Shown here: positions 54,321 to 64,000 of the stretch, piece by piece
How positions within the stretch are numbered: the stretch's first letter is position 1
Layout: each line of letters begins with the position of its first letter
From: Candidatus Methanofrustulum fimipullorum
GTDB taxonomy: Archaea; Halobacteriota; Methanosarcinia; Methanosarcinales; Methanosarcinaceae
Length of the DNA: 64,000 nt
Direction: 5' to 3'
NCBI GenBank assembly: GCA_012518265.1
Contig: JAAYST010000048.1
Location: 1-64,000, forward strand
Position numbers and translations under genes: made by a program
The notes under the pieces: model-generated
What the model was told of the DNA's origin: nothing
The model's database searches: none
What the model saw: only the letters and a program-made list of their open reading frames with translations

Positions 54321-55727
54321 TTAAAAAGAAGAATACCCGTCGCATTTAAGTTTTTTTGAATTTCCGTCTTTTGAATGCAAATATATCCCGGAAAACTCGT
54401 CAGAAACTTGACCGATTATATGAATCGGACAAGGATATTTATGAGACATAAATGTCGGGAAATGAACAGGATTAAAATTTGCTATTTTTATTTTGTTTCG
54501 GCTGCCGGAAAAATCTTCAAGATTAAATGAAAAATTTGAAAACGTCTCCAACTTGTCCGGATTTATTGTAAACAAAAGCTCAAAATCGCCACCGCCAAAA
54601 AGAGCGTAATTGTATAAAACGGAATAAAAATCCGAGTCGGATTTTTTAGAATTGTCCGGATTTGAATTTTCAGAATTCAAAAGTCCCGCAAATTTTATCA
54701 AATCATCGGACAAAGGAATTAAATCTTCATATATTTTAAAACCTAAATTAGATTCCGAATACAAATTATAAAGAGAAATTGAAAGGCTGTCGCTTGTATC
54801 GGTCATGGAAGTCGCAATACCGGAATTTGCTATGGCTTTGCCTTCAAAAACACGAGGAACGGGCAAATAAAGATTATTTAAAAACGTGTGAAGGGGTCCG
54901 GTTTCGGTTTCTGTTTTGTTTGGGGTTCCGGTTTTGTTTTCAGTTTTGTTTTCGGTTTCAGTTCCGTTTTTGGTTTCGTTTTTGGTTTCGTTTTTGGTTT
55001 CATTATTGGTTTCGTTATTGGCCTCGTTATTAGTTTCGTTTTTCAAATACTCGTTGTTGGAAAAATTGCCTGATAAATCGTTTTTAAGAATAATATCTAG
55101 AGCAAGGGCGGAATTTCCGGGGAACCCGGAAACACAAATTAAATCGCCCGGGGCGGCACCTGAGCGAGTCAGATATTTGTTTTTGGAAACTTTTCCAATC
55201 GCCGTTCCGACAACAGTTAGCTCTTGGTGATTGTCGGTATCGCCGCCCGATACAAAACAATTGTAAACGGAATTACAATCACGAACTCCTTTTGCAAAAT
55301 CGATTGCCAAATCTAACGGCAAGTCTTCAGGAAATCCGACATTCAATAAAAAACCGATCGGATCGGCACCCATTGAAGCAATGTCACTCAAATTTACTGC
55401 CGCAGACATCCAACCGCGTTTCCAATAATCCATATCGGCAGGAAAATCCGTTTTTTCACGAAGCATATCAGTTCCGCAAACAATTAATTCATCTTTAAAA
55501 GATGAAGTGTCTAAAACGGCGCAATCGTCGCTTTTACCGGAAAAAAAATCAATAGAACCGGAGATGTCGGAGGTGGAGGTGGCGGGGGCATCACAGGTAT
55601 CGACGGTTTCGGTTGAAAACGGCTCAGGTATTTTGGAAAAAATAAGAGAATGTTCACCTCTTTTTGAAAATATTTTCAAAAAGAGTTCGATTAAACCTCG
55701 TTCACCGACCGATCCGACTGTCTTCAA
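54321..55727 (-). CDS. thiL: Thiamine-monophosphate kinase ThiL with Asn/Glu/Thr insert
   Basis: ThiL phosphorylates thiamine monophosphate to the diphosphate. The 468-residue protein has the AIR-synthase-like fold: KSDDCAVLD near 65, CGTDMLREKTDFP near 84, DIASMGADPIGFLLNVG near 115 and FVSGGDTDNH near 158. An insert at about 228-280 made of NETKNETKNET and ENKTENKTG repeats interrupts the fold in a surface region. It is encoded by GTTTCGTTTTTG-type repeats on the plus strand (54900-55050). Typical ThiL is about 310-340 residues, so this insert, an acidic Ser-rich stretch near 345 and a long N-terminus account for the excess. Confidence 0.9.
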   Translation of the reverse strand: MKTVGSVGERGLIELFLKIFSKRGEHSLIFSKIPEPFSTETVDTCDAPATSTSDISGSIDFFSGKSDDCAVLDTSSFKDELIVCGTDMLREKTDFPADMDYWKRGWMSAAVNLSDIASMGADPIGFLLNVGFPEDLPLDLAIDFAKGVRDCNSVYNCFVSGGDTDNHQELTVVGTAIGKVSKNKYLTRSGAAPGDLICVSGFPGNSALALDIILKNDLSGNFSNNEYLKNETNNEANNETNNETKNETKNETKNGTETENKTENKTGTPNKTETETGPLHTFLNNLYLPVPRVFEGKAIANSGIATSMTDTSDSLSISLYNLYSESNLGFKIYEDLIPLSDDLIKFAGLLNSENSNPDNSKKSDSDFYSVLYNYALFGGGDFELLFTINPDKLETFSNFSFNLEDFSGSRNKIKIANFNPVHFPTFMSHKYPCPIHIIGQVSDEFSGIYLHSKDGNSKKLKCDGYSSF

Positions 55728-56127
55728 AAAAATGCCTCACGTATTAGTTTTTAGTTTTTTATCTCACAGATTAATTTTTGTTGCAGATACAAGTTTTTTG
55801 CCACACATATAAATTTTTTGTATATTAAAATAGCGAAATAAGTATATATTATTGACTATTTAAGAGATATATTGTTAAAGATATCGTTAATTGTGATATT
55901 CTGATTGTGACATAAATTTTTAAAAAATATAAGACCAAACGATTTTCAAAGTAAATTGAAAATATTTATATATTACAGAAACATAAATTGCTAAATCCGA
56001 AGTCTACAAAAATAATTAAAATTAATTAAAAAATTAATTAAAAAATTAATTAAAAACTAATTTTAAAATCGGAAAATAAAAAATCCTGTGAAAACCGGTC
56101 GATAAATTGAAACGGCGGGGGACATAT
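55728..56127. other. Divergent spacer between thiL and coiled-coil genes
   Basis: This roughly 400-bp AT-rich region holds promoters for thiL and the coiled-coil pair. Three copies of a 12-bp unit AATTAATTAAAA lie at about 56015-56055. TATA-like TATATATT occurs near 55842-55850. No gene is visible. Confidence 0.45.
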
Positions 56128-56775
56128 ATGCAAGAAGTTGAAACTGAAACACAGACCATGGGACGAGACGAATTAATAGACAATGTCATAAAGAAACACG
56201 AAGGAATGCTTGAAGAATTTTACGCGGAGTACAAAGTATTGGACGAAACGGTCGGAGTATACGAAAGAAACGCTGAAAAATTAAAAAGCACAACACAAAA
56301 AGAGATAACAGATAAAGATATCTTGGATGAAAAAAAGCATTTCTTTGCAGCAAGAATTATAACGGAGCTTGAATCAATTCAAGATTCAATCAAAGATATA
56401 AAGCAAACCGAATTCGAATTTACAAAAAGAGATATTGAAGATATAATATCAAACATAAACTATTTGACATCTCCAAAAAATGTAGAAAACAGAGATGAAA
56501 AGAAAAAGTATTATGAAGATGCCGTTGCAGGAATTCGAGGACTTTACATAGACAAAGGAAAAGAAGAACAAATGCGGTCCGACCTTGAAACTACATATTC
56601 GTCATACAGCGGATTGGTCGACATTGTAGAAGATGAAGAAGAAATAAAAAGTAATTTGGAAAAAGCATCCTCCATGACTAATGAGAAAAAAAGATACGAA
56701 TGGCTTAAAAGAAGAATAGAAAGCCATGAAGAAGCTTTGAAATATTGGAAAAGCGAAAAAGGAGGAGATGTTTAA
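56128..56775 (+). CDS. Coiled-coil protein A of a conserved pair
   Basis: This 215-residue protein starts at ATG 56128 just after GGCGGGGGA. It is highly charged and mostly helical, with long heptad stretches (KHEGMLEEFYAEYKVLDE; RDEKKKYYEDAVAG) and no signal peptide or membrane segment. I do not recognise a catalytic motif. Its last codon overlaps the start of the next coiled-coil gene (TAATG), which implies tight translational coupling and probably a complex. Confidence 0.65.
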   Translation: MQEVETETQTMGRDELIDNVIKKHEGMLEEFYAEYKVLDETVGVYERNAEKLKSTTQKEITDKDILDEKKHFFAARIITELESIQDSIKDIKQTEFEFTKRDIEDIISNINYLTSPKNVENRDEKKKYYEDAVAGIRGLYIDKGKEEQMRSDLETTYSSYSGLVDIVEDEEEIKSNLEKASSMTNEKKRYEWLKRRIESHEEALKYWKSEKGGDV

Positions 56776-58013
56776 TGACAAAAGAATTACAAGCACAAGC
56801 AACGGAAAACATAGAAGATAAAACAATAACGGCGGAAGAAACATTTTCCGGAGACGAAGAAATAAAAACTGAGGATTCCGAGAAAATTGAAGAAGAAAAA
56901 GAAGAAGAGAAAGAGGAAGAAAAAGAAGACTCTACAGAAGTTGAAGAATCTACGGAAGTTGATGAAGATGTCTCGGACGAAAGCGAGGAAAGCGATACAA
57001 GTCAGCCTGTCGACTCTATGAAAGCTCAAATCGATGAAGAAGAAGCAATAATAAAAGAAGAAAAGGATATTGAGAAACATCTTGAAAGTATCAGGGCCGA
57101 AATGAAAAACATGACGGAAAACGAAATCAAGATAAAAACGAATTCCCTAAGAGATATTATATCAAGAGACGAACGCGCGCTTAGACAAATTTTCAAAGAA
57201 AACAGAGCAGGCCGCGAAGATATCGATGAGCTTAAGAAAAATAGAGACGAATTGAACGAAAAGGCCGCTGCTTTTGTAAAAGAAGCAAGAGAAGAAAAAG
57301 ATAAAAGAGATGAAATAAACAAAAAAATTGCGGAACTTAAACAAAAAAGAGGAAGTTACGGAAGCAGTTCAAGAGAGACGGCCGACAAAATTCGGGAGAT
57401 GAAAAAAGAAAGGGACGAACTTAACAAACTCTCGAAAGGAACTACGGAAAGTCTAAAAAAGAGATATAATAAAGATTTGAAAATATTTTTAGAACAGGAT
57501 ATTCCGTTGACGTATGAGAAAGACCTTTTCGGAAGGCTTACGAGCTACGAAGACAGAATCAATGCGTCTATCGAAGCAAACAAAATTCATGAAGAAATAA
57601 AAGAAACGTTTGCGGAAACTAAGAAATATGATGAAAAAGGAGACGCTCTTACAGAAGAAATAAAAGAACTTGCCGAAGTATCCCAAACTCATCATTTAAA
57701 AATGAAAGAGATATACAAAAAAGTCGACGAAATTAAAAAAGAAGCCGACGGATATCATAAAAGATTGACAGAAAAGTACGAACTTTCAAAACCGCTTCTG
57801 TCAAAAATAGATCCGTTAAAGAGAAAAATCGCAATAACAAGAAGAGAATTGGACGTATATCTCGAAAAAACAAAAAACTTTGAAGAAACGAAAAAAGAAG
57901 AAAAAATAGACAAAACACACATAAAAGCCAAAAAGAAATTAAAAGAAAATGCACGATTAAGTCTCGAAGATTTAAGTGTGCTGATAGAAAAAGGCGATAT
58001 AAAATTTGAATAA
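56775..58013 (+). CDS. Coiled-coil protein B, COG1340-like
   Basis: This 412-residue protein starts at ATG 56775, overlapping the previous stop and following GGAGGAG. The first 75 residues are Glu-rich low complexity (EEEKEEEKEEEKED). The rest is an almost continuous coiled coil with KKNRDELNEKAAAFVKEAREE and ELKQKRGSYGSS. The last segment (KENARLSLEDLSVLIEKGD) resembles archaeal COG1340 coiled-coil proteins, sometimes misnamed phosphoserine phosphatases. A structural or SMC-like role is possible; the function is unknown. Confidence 0.7.
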   Translation: MTKELQAQATENIEDKTITAEETFSGDEEIKTEDSEKIEEEKEEEKEEEKEDSTEVEESTEVDEDVSDESEESDTSQPVDSMKAQIDEEEAIIKEEKDIEKHLESIRAEMKNMTENEIKIKTNSLRDIISRDERALRQIFKENRAGREDIDELKKNRDELNEKAAAFVKEAREEKDKRDEINKKIAELKQKRGSYGSSSRETADKIREMKKERDELNKLSKGTTESLKKRYNKDLKIFLEQDIPLTYEKDLFGRLTSYEDRINASIEANKIHEEIKETFAETKKYDEKGDALTEEIKELAEVSQTHHLKMKEIYKKVDEIKKEADGYHKRLTEKYELSKPLLSKIDPLKRKIAITRRELDVYLEKTKNFEETKKEEKIDKTHIKAKKKLKENARLSLEDLSVLIEKGDIKFE

Positions 58014-58139
58014 AATTAAAATTAAAAACAAAAAAAAATAAATATAAAATAAAAAATAAATTAAAAAAAAAAAACAAATTAAAAAAAAAATAATATAAAA
58101 ATAAAAATGAAAAAGTAACAAAAAAACGATTTTTATTTT

Positions 58140-59450
58140 TTATTTATTTGTTTTTTCCCATTTCAAAATTTCGAGTGATTTTGAAAGGGTGCTTCCTCTT
58201 TCGATTTCATCGAAAATTCTTTGTTCTCTTTTTTCAACTTCTTCTGATCTTCTTGCAATTTCGTATGCAATTTCTTTCGGGACTACAACAACGCCGCTGT
58301 CATCTCCTATTATGAAATCTCCGGGGTTTACCGTTTGATTTCCGCACTTAATTTCAGATTGAATTTCTCCCATACCTTTGGGCTCGCCGGCATTGGGAAC
58401 TACATTTGATGCGAATACGGGAAAATCAATTTCTTTAATTTCGTTGAAATCTCGAATGGCGCCGTCTATTACGACTCCTTCTATTTTTTGTTTTTTGGCG
58501 CTAAGTGTTGCAAGGCCGCCCCACATTGAAATATTTTTATTTCCGCCATAAATTACTAAAACGTCACCGGGACCGGCTTTGTCAATTGCTTCAACAGGCT
58601 TTGCCCAATCTCCGCCGAGTGTTTGAACTGTAAAAGCTTTGCCGACTATTTTTTTTCCGGGAAAAATAGAATGAATTCCTTCCATGGCACCTTTTCTGTG
58701 CATTGCATCGGATATATTGGAAGTTGAAACTCGTTTAAAAATTTCAATTATTTCTTCAGTTCGGCTTTTTTTCTTAACCGTTTCAATTAAATCAGGCGCT
58801 TTTACGTGTTTTAGGATTTCTTCTGCCGATTTTTCAACATCGGCCGAATTTGTGATGTAAGAGCCGACAATGATTATGTCGGCACCGTACTTTACAGCCT
58901 GTGCCGCTGTTTCCGGGCGAAGGCCGCCTGCTACGGCAATTTCCAAATTGCTGTTTTCAGAAATCGATTTGAGAGATTCAAGCGGAGATTTCCCCGTCAT
59001 CTGCTGGTCGATTCCGATGTGAACGTTTATAAGATCCACACCTAAATTTTCCAATTCTTTTACACGTGTTTTCGGATCTTTTACAGACAATAAATCGGCC
59101 ATAATTCTGACACCGTATTTACGTGCCGATTTAAGGGATTCCGAGATTACGGAATCATCAGATGCGGCTAAAATAATTACGATATCTGCGCCCGACTTGG
59201 CCGCCATTTCAACTTCCGCCGCACCGGCATCCATAGTTTTCATATCGGCCAGTATTACGTTGTTCGGGAAGAGTTTTCTAAGTTCTCGAACGGCATTCAT
59301 ACCTTCACTTTTGATTAAAGGAGTACCGGCTTCAATCCAATCGACCCCGCCTGAAACGGCTTCTTTTGCAATTTCAAGCGCACGATTCAATTCCGCAACG
59401 TCAAGAGCGACTTGCACATGTATTGTTTTTTCATTGTTCATGGGAATCAT
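58140..59450 (-). CDS. hps: Bifunctional 3-hexulose-6-phosphate synthase/RraA-like fusion
   Basis: Residues 1-215 form the (beta/alpha)8 hexulose-6-phosphate synthase: [39 protein letters not shown] and [11 protein letters not shown]. This enzyme interconverts ribulose-5-phosphate plus formaldehyde and hexulose-6-phosphate. Methanogens use the reverse direction to make pentoses. Residues about 235-425 form an RraA/aldolase-like domain ([48 protein letters not shown]). ATG 59450 or ATG 59441 may be the start; both overlap the end of the CNNM gene. Fusion of these two domains is known in archaea. Confidence 0.9.
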   Translation of the reverse strand: MIPMNNEKTIHVQVALDVAELNRALEIAKEAVSGGVDWIEAGTPLIKSEGMNAVRELRKLFPNNVILADMKTMDAGAAEVEMAAKSGADIVIILAASDDSVISESLKSARKYGVRIMADLLSVKDPKTRVKELENLGVDLINVHIGIDQQMTGKSPLESLKSISENSNLEIAVAGGLRPETAAQAVKYGADIIIVGSYITNSADVEKSAEEILKHVKAPDLIETVKKKSRTEEIIEIFKRVSTSNISDAMHRKGAMEGIHSIFPGKKIVGKAFTVQTLGGDWAKPVEAIDKAGPGDVLVIYGGNKNISMWGGLATLSAKKQKIEGVVIDGAIRDFNEIKEIDFPVFASNVVPNAGEPKGMGEIQSEIKCGNQTVNPGDFIIGDDSGVVVVPKEIAYEIARRSEEVEKREQRIFDEIERGSTLSKSLEILKWEKTNK

Positions 59451-60699
59451 TGTCCAATATTTTTATATTTACACTTATAACTTTGTTTCCGTCAACTCTT
59501 ACTATAGTGAAAGCTAAATTTTCATGGACGATTTTCTCGCCTTTTGAAGGAATATGGCCGGTTTGCTCAATTAAAAATCCGGCTATTGTTTGAGATTCCG
59601 TAAGTTCGTTTAAATTTAAGCCGAGAAGTTCGTCAAGATCGTCCAAAAACATACGGCCGCTAACTAAAAATTCACTGTCGGAGAGTTTTACAAAACGTTG
59701 ACCCGTCTCCGGGAGTTCGCCAGCAAGTTCACCGAAAATTTCCGCCGCCAAATCGTTTAAAGCAACCAATCCGGAAGTACTTCCGAATTCATCAACGACG
59801 ATTGCAATGTTTTTAGAACGAGTATTCATTTCGTTGAATAAATCTGAAGCCCTTTTGCCTTCGTAAATAAAAAAAGGCTCTTCCATTAAATCTTCGACTT
59901 TGAAATCTTTCGGGTCACCTTCATATTTAAAGAAATCGCGAAGAATTAAAAAACCACGAATATCGTCAAGCGTTTCGGAATAAACAGGCAGCTTTGAATA
60001 TGTGGTATTTTCAAATGTTTTTTTGATTTCAGAATAAGAATCGTTAATCTCAACTGCGACAATGTCAATGTGAGGAATCATGACTTTTTTTACTAAAATA
60101 TCCATAAATTTAAAGACATTTGTAAGCATCTTTTTTTCGTTGCTCTCAATTACACCTTCTTCGTGACTCACATCGATTATAGTGTAAAGTTCGTCTTCAG
60201 ATACCGTAACTTCGTTTTGATTGTCGATTCCGAACAATTTAGATAAACCTGATGTAAATTTAGATGTAAACCAAAGAACCGGCGACAACAGTTTTGACAA
60301 AAACAACAAAATACCGGAAGTTCTAAGCGTAACCGATTCACTAATTGCGGTCGCAATCGTTTTAGGTGCAATTTCACCAAAAAGCAATATAACTATAGTC
60401 ATTACACCGGTTGCAACGGCAACACCCGCATTACCAAAAATTTCCAATGCAACAGAAGTAGCAATAGAAGAAGCCGCAATATTTACAACGTTATTTCCGA
60501 TTAATATTACAGAAACAACCCGTCCCCTGTCGTCTAATAACTTAAGAACATTTTCCGCTCTTTTTACACCGTTGTCCGACAAATTCCTGATACGAATTCG
60601 ATTTACGGACATAATCGCCGATTCCGACGCCGAAAAAAAGGCGGAGCACATTAACAAAAAGGCTAAAAGAATTAATTGAAATAAAACATATGATGACAA
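59431..60699 (-). CDS. CNNM/CorC-type membrane protein with CBS domains
   Basis: This 422-residue protein has an N-terminal DUF21/CNNM transmembrane domain with [20 protein letters not shown] near 20-40, and two or three further helices to about 150. A CBS pair follows at about 195-320 ([34 protein letters not shown]), then a CorC/HlyC domain (about 335-415). Such proteins are tied to magnesium or other divalent cation transport. The start is TTG, with GGATG about 11 bases upstream. It overlaps hps by 20 bases. Confidence 0.87.
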   Translation of the reverse strand: MSSYVLFQLILLAFLLMCSAFFSASESAIMSVNRIRIRNLSDNGVKRAENVLKLLDDRGRVVSVILIGNNVVNIAASSIATSVALEIFGNAGVAVATGVMTIVILLFGEIAPKTIATAISESVTLRTSGILLFLSKLLSPVLWFTSKFTSGLSKLFGIDNQNEVTVSEDELYTIIDVSHEEGVIESNEKKMLTNVFKFMDILVKKVMIPHIDIVAVEINDSYSEIKKTFENTTYSKLPVYSETLDDIRGFLILRDFFKYEGDPKDFKVEDLMEEPFFIYEGKRASDLFNEMNTRSKNIAIVVDEFGSTSGLVALNDLAAEIFGELAGELPETGQRFVKLSDSEFLVSGRMFLDDLDELLGLNLNELTESQTIAGFLIEQTGHIPSKGEKIVHENLAFTIVRVDGNKVISVNIKILDNDSHEQ

Positions 60700-60818
60700 C
60701 TAAAGAACACATCCGCGTTACTTAAAAAAAATAGTATGTGTTATAATAAAAATGATTAAATAAACACACTATTCATATTAATTCATATTAATATAATATC
60801 AAAATAACAAAACCCGGA

Positions 60819-61127
60819 TTAATCCTTTATTTGATCAGCACTAAACCCTTTTTGCATCAAAACGTCTTTCATGCGACCAATGTGATTTCCTTGAAGTTCA
60901 ATCACGCCGTCACGTATTGTGCCGCCGCATGCGAATTTCGATTTCAGATACGTTGCCAAATCCTGCATATCGATTTCGTTTGAATCCAAACCTTCTACAA
61001 TAGTTACTTCTTTACCGTATCTTCTGCGATTTACTTTAATTGTGATTCGCTGTTGCTCTTTTGCAACCTCTTCACAAATACACAACTCTTCAGGCAAACC
61101 GCATATAGGACACACTCCTGTGCTCAT
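60819..61127 (-). CDS. Translation initiation factor aIF1 (SUI1)
   Basis: This 102-residue protein has a short N-terminal Cys-rich part, [15 protein letters not shown], then the SUI1 fold ([37 protein letters not shown]). aIF1 helps select start codons on the small ribosomal subunit. The ATG has AGGAAA upstream. It lies 119 bases from the CNNM gene. Confidence 0.94.
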   Translation of the reverse strand: MSTGVCPICGLPEELCICEEVAKEQQRITIKVNRRRYGKEVTIVEGLDSNEIDMQDLATYLKSKFACGGTIRDGVIELQGNHIGRMKDVLMQKGFSADQIKD

Positions 61128-61427
61128 TTTTGGAAATTTCCTCCGTATATATAATTAAAATGCTTTTTTAAATAATTTAGACAAATTACACAAATAAAAA
61201 CAATCAAAAACAATCCGTTTTATAAACATAGATTAGATTATTATATAAGTATTATATAAGAATTATATAATAATTATAGATTGTATATTATCGGTGTATT
61301 ATAATATTTATTAAATGTTATATATAACAGTATTCTACATATAAATTTATTTGTAAGTTTAATTCTTAAGCTTAATTATTAAGTTTAATTCTTAAATTTG
61401 CTAAAATTACTTATGATTTATTTATAA
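61128..61427. other. Promoter spacer between pheS and aIF1 genes
   Basis: This 300-bp very AT-rich stretch has multiple TTATATAA motifs near 61240-61275 (minus-strand TATA candidates for the aIF1 gene) and repeats of TTAATTCTTAA near 61360-61395. No ORF is supported. Confidence 0.45.
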
Positions 61428-62942
61428 TTATTTTTTAGTATTAACTTCGCTTTTTCTCAACCAATCGATATCGGATTGATAAAGTTCTCTTAAATCTTTT
61501 AAGCCCAAACGAAGCATTGCAACGCGGCTTACACCAAGACCCCATGCCAAAACCGGCTCGGTTATTCCGAGAGGCTCAGTAACTTCTTTTCTGAAAACGC
61601 CCGCACCGCCCAATTCGACCCAACCCAAACCGTCTATGTAAACTTCCGGTTCTACGCTCGGCTCGGTGTAAGGAAAATAGCCTGGTCTAAATCGGACTTC
61701 TTTAAAACCCATCTTTGTATAAAATTCTTTTAAAAGGCCTAAGAGATGCGAAAAGGTTATGCCTTCTTCCATTACAACTCCTTCAAGCTGTTCAAACTCG
61801 GGAGTATGGGTAGGATCTATTGCTTCTCTTCTGTACGAACGATCTATACAGAACGCTTTTACAGGACCTTTCGGGTTTTCAGCCAAATATTTGATTGTAA
61901 CGGCCGTTGTGTGCGTTCTTAAAACGCTTTTTTTGGCTATTTCAGGATCCCATTTGCCGCCCCAACCCGAAGACATTATTTTTCCTCCGGTTTCATGCAT
62001 TTCTTTAACTTTGTTTAAATATTTTGCGGGAAGCTCCGACGTTTCGTCCAAATGAAACGTATCCTGCATTTCTCTTGCCGGGTGGTCTTGGGGTTGAAAT
62101 AATGCATCAAAGTTCCAAAAAGACGATTGAATGATATCGCCTTTAATTTCGGTAAAGCCCATTTCCAAAAATATTTGGCGCATTTCGTCCATTAATCTTT
62201 GGTAAGGGTGAATTTTTGCACCGTAAACAGGTTTTACAGGCTTTTGAATTTTATAAGGTCTGTAATATTTATCTTTCCATTCGCCGCTTAGTAATAAATC
62301 AGAAGTAATTTGATTAATTTCTTCTTTTATGTCAATTCCCTTTGAAACTAGAGATTTTCCCAAATCCGTAATCGATATCGTTCTTGTCGTATATTCACCT
62401 TTTTCAAGAAGTTTTCTGTTTAAAAGATTTTTTATCGTATCTTCAGATGCAAAATCTTCAGAAATTTCAAAAGAGGGAATGTCGGAATCACTATCCAATG
62501 AATTTTCATATAAGCTTTCAAGAACTTTTTCATCATCGTCTTTCTCAGGAAATTCTTTAAGCAACGGATAAATTTTCCCTTTTTCTATTTTGGCCCAGCC
62601 TTTTTTAACGACCCAGCCCGTTGCAATGCCAACTACCGACAAATCGACAAACGACCTTGCGTATTCCATAGAAACGGGCTCATTTATTTTGTTTATAAGT
62701 TGGCGTTCGGGAAGACCTGTTTCGGCATATATTTTCCCTTCCGCCGTTAAGCCGTACAAACTTTGAGTCTGTTCATCTACTTTTGCCAAACCTTTTTCTT
62801 CAAGAAGAAAAGCCGACTGCATAGAAGCATCTGAATTTAAATCGACCATGTCCGCAATTACGGACAACTCGGCTTCTTCCAACTCAAAAAGAGCTAAAAG
62901 AACCATTTTTTCGTTATTGGTTAAATCTGTTTGATCGACCAT
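61428..62942 (-). CDS. pheS: Phenylalanyl-tRNA synthetase alpha subunit
   Basis: This is the 504-residue catalytic alpha subunit of archaeal PheRS. The N-terminal winged-helix domains span about 1-200 ([19 protein letters not shown]). Class II motif 2/3 sequences [12 protein letters not shown] near 290, [20 protein letters not shown] near 365 and [15 protein letters not shown] near 450 are present. ATG follows GAGTGG. The beta-subunit gene is not in the window. It follows trpS by about 130 bases on the same strand. Confidence 0.96.
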   Translation of the reverse strand: MVDQTDLTNNEKMVLLALFELEEAELSVIADMVDLNSDASMQSAFLLEEKGLAKVDEQTQSLYGLTAEGKIYAETGLPERQLINKINEPVSMEYARSFVDLSVVGIATGWVVKKGWAKIEKGKIYPLLKEFPEKDDDEKVLESLYENSLDSDSDIPSFEISEDFASEDTIKNLLNRKLLEKGEYTTRTISITDLGKSLVSKGIDIKEEINQITSDLLLSGEWKDKYYRPYKIQKPVKPVYGAKIHPYQRLMDEMRQIFLEMGFTEIKGDIIQSSFWNFDALFQPQDHPAREMQDTFHLDETSELPAKYLNKVKEMHETGGKIMSSGWGGKWDPEIAKKSVLRTHTTAVTIKYLAENPKGPVKAFCIDRSYRREAIDPTHTPEFEQLEGVVMEEGITFSHLLGLLKEFYTKMGFKEVRFRPGYFPYTEPSVEPEVYIDGLGWVELGGAGVFRKEVTEPLGITEPVLAWGLGVSRVAMLRLGLKDLRELYQSDIDWLRKSEVNTKK

Positions 62943-63075
62943 AATTTACCACTCAAATTCCTATTTCCAATTTCTAATTTTCAATTTCCAAATCCAATCA
63001 AAATACAATTTTAAAATATAATTTAAAATCCAATAAAAATACAAAACAATAAAATAAAAGATATCGGTACCAATC

Positions 63076-64000
63076 TCACATCTTTATTATGAACTCCGAC
63101 AAAGTATCGCGTGCGCATTCTCTTTTTTCGGCATGTTCTTTTAAGAATAAAGTCATCCTTTCGGAAGCTTCCGATTTGCACGTGCCGCATAAGCGTTTCC
63201 CTGAGACGCATTCTTTTCTGATTTCTTCAAGCTCTTTGTCATCTTCGGAAAGATGGAAATACATGAGTTCGTAAACGGAGCAGTCGTCGGGGTTCCCGCC
63301 GAGTTCTTTTTGTTCTTCGAATGTTGCTCGGCCACCCGTTTTTGCGCGTTTTACTTTTTTTCCGCCGGAGGCGGGGTCGTCTGTTAAAGCGATATGGCTT
63401 TCAGGAACGCTGCTCGACATCTTTCCGCCCTGAAGACCCGACATGAATCGATGATAAGTTGAAGAAGGTTCCATAAAACAATATCCTCCGTTTGAAAGTT
63501 CCACTTCTTGAACGTGAGATTCTATAAGAGATTTTAAAGATTTGAACGATTCGGGTAATTTAAACGGTTCGGACGATTCCGAGCAATTGTTTTCAATGAA
63601 AAAATCAACGTGTTCTTTTGAAAGTTTTGATTTTATGTTTGAGCTGTCTGACAAAACCGCCTTTTGTATTGCCTGAAGTGTTCCGGCGACAGCATCTTTT
63701 CCTCTGACACTTATATATGGCAGACCTGATTTTGTATCATTTCTTTCTTCAACGTAAAACATATTCATCTTCGATGCAAGACCGCGCGTAAGCCTTATGT
63801 GCGGGTCCTGGTCCGCCCCTGCCGGAACGACAACGGGACACGGTCCTCCGAATTCTTCCAATTGAGGAAGCAAAATATCTGCCGCCTGAGTCGTAGTGCT
63901 TACCATATGCGAAAGGTGAGTTTCTCCTGCAAAACCGTAAATTGAAGACAGTTCGGAAAATGTGACATTTGTGCCAAGTTCAAATGCCAAATCTTTTACC
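63076..64000 (-). CDS. trpS: Tryptophanyl-tRNA synthetase, N-terminus outside window
   Basis: The frame is open to the window edge, so the first part (including the HIGH-type motif) is missing. Present are [19 protein letters not shown] of the Rossmann core and [16 protein letters not shown], which carries the KMSKS-type loop. The C-terminal region [19 protein letters not shown] is typical of archaeal TrpRS. A variable stretch at about 130-160 ([17 protein letters not shown]) looks expanded. This is a truncation by the window, not a broken gene. Confidence 0.94.
   Translation of the reverse strand, partial: VKDLAFELGTNVTFSELSSIYGFAGETHLSHMVSTTTQAADILLPQLEEFGGPCPVVVPAGADQDPHIRLTRGLASKMNMFYVEERNDTKSGLPYISVRGKDAVAGTLQAIQKAVLSDSSNIKSKLSKEHVDFFIENNCSESSEPFKLPESFKSLKSLIESHVQEVELSNGGYCFMEPSSTYHRFMSGLQGGKMSSSVPESHIALTDDPASGGKKVKRAKTGGRATFEEQKELGGNPDDCSVYELMYFHLSEDDKELEEIRKECVSGKRLCGTCKSEASERMTLFLKEHAEKRECARDTLSEFIIKM

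Noticed and set aside
55507-55812. A plus-strand ORF opposite the thiL 5' end
   Set aside because: It mirrors the thiL coding frame and has no ribosome-binding site or recognisable family.
63076-64000. TrpS as a truncated pseudogene
   Set aside because: The open frame continues to the last base of the window, so the missing N-terminus is simply beyond the edge.

Overview
The window is a contiguous piece of an AT-rich methanogen chromosome. It holds about 46 protein genes and one intron-containing tRNA gene, with no rRNA, insertion sequence, prophage or CRISPR array that I can see. Three things place it in the Methanosarcinales. It has a complete A1A0 ATPase operon in the order H-I-K-E-C-F-A-B-D. 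It has a surface protein with two S-layer duplication domains of the Methanosarcina type. It has a methanogenesis-marker cluster beside the methyl-coenzyme M reductase activator AtwA. The low G+C, long AT-rich spacers and many low-complexity insertions suggest a host-associated or reduced member such as Methanimicrococcus; that genus call is inference.

Layout. 1-8.3 kb: 3' part of a DUF373 membrane protein, the oligosaccharyltransferase AglB (minus strand), tRNA-Met(CAU) with a 47-nt intron, a tiny membrane protein and family B DNA polymerase. 8.3-13.6 kb: a repeat-rich spacer, then minus-strand RNA-modification and protein-modification genes (Cbf5, GNAT acetyltransferase, ArcS archaeosine synthase, UPF0147). 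13.9-19.5 kb (plus): zinc-ribbon protein, Orc1/Cdc6, metallo-beta-lactamase RNase-like protein, EMC6-like membrane protein and ABCE1. 19.6-24.0 kb (minus): an ACT-ACT-metallo-hydrolase and MutS. 24.4-33.4 kb (plus): a small zinc ribbon, then atwA-mmp3-mmp6-mmp5-mmp15-mmp17-mmp7, followed by an SppA-like protease. 33.8-40.4 kb (minus): HerA, NurA, a membrane protein and a sodium:solute symporter. 40.7-49.1 kb (minus): the A1A0 ATPase operon. 49.1-53.9 kb: a 1-kb repeat spacer and a 1233-residue S-layer-type surface protein. 54.3-58.0 kb: ThiL (minus) and a pair of coiled-coil genes (plus). 58.1-64 kb (minus): Hps-RraA fusion, CNNM/CorC-type transporter, aIF1/SUI1, PheS and the C-terminal part of TrpS.

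How the parts work together. The mmp/atwA block encodes most of the ATP-dependent machinery that reductively activates methyl-coenzyme M reductase, and the A1A0 ATPase uses the ion gradient that methanogenesis produces. PolB, Orc1/Cdc6, MutS and HerA/NurA cover replication and repair. ArcS, Cbf5, tRNA-Met, TrpS, PheS, aIF1 and ABCE1 serve translation. AglB and the S-layer-type protein belong to the glycosylated cell envelope.

The strongest unexpected signals are: in-frame low-complexity insertions in many housekeeping proteins, including one inside the MutS ATPase domain; a DNA polymerase with two PCNA-binding motifs separated by a disordered linker; nurA with no conventional start codon for its apparent N-terminus; a perfect 36-bp palindrome upstream of mutS; and several dense non-coding repeat fields.
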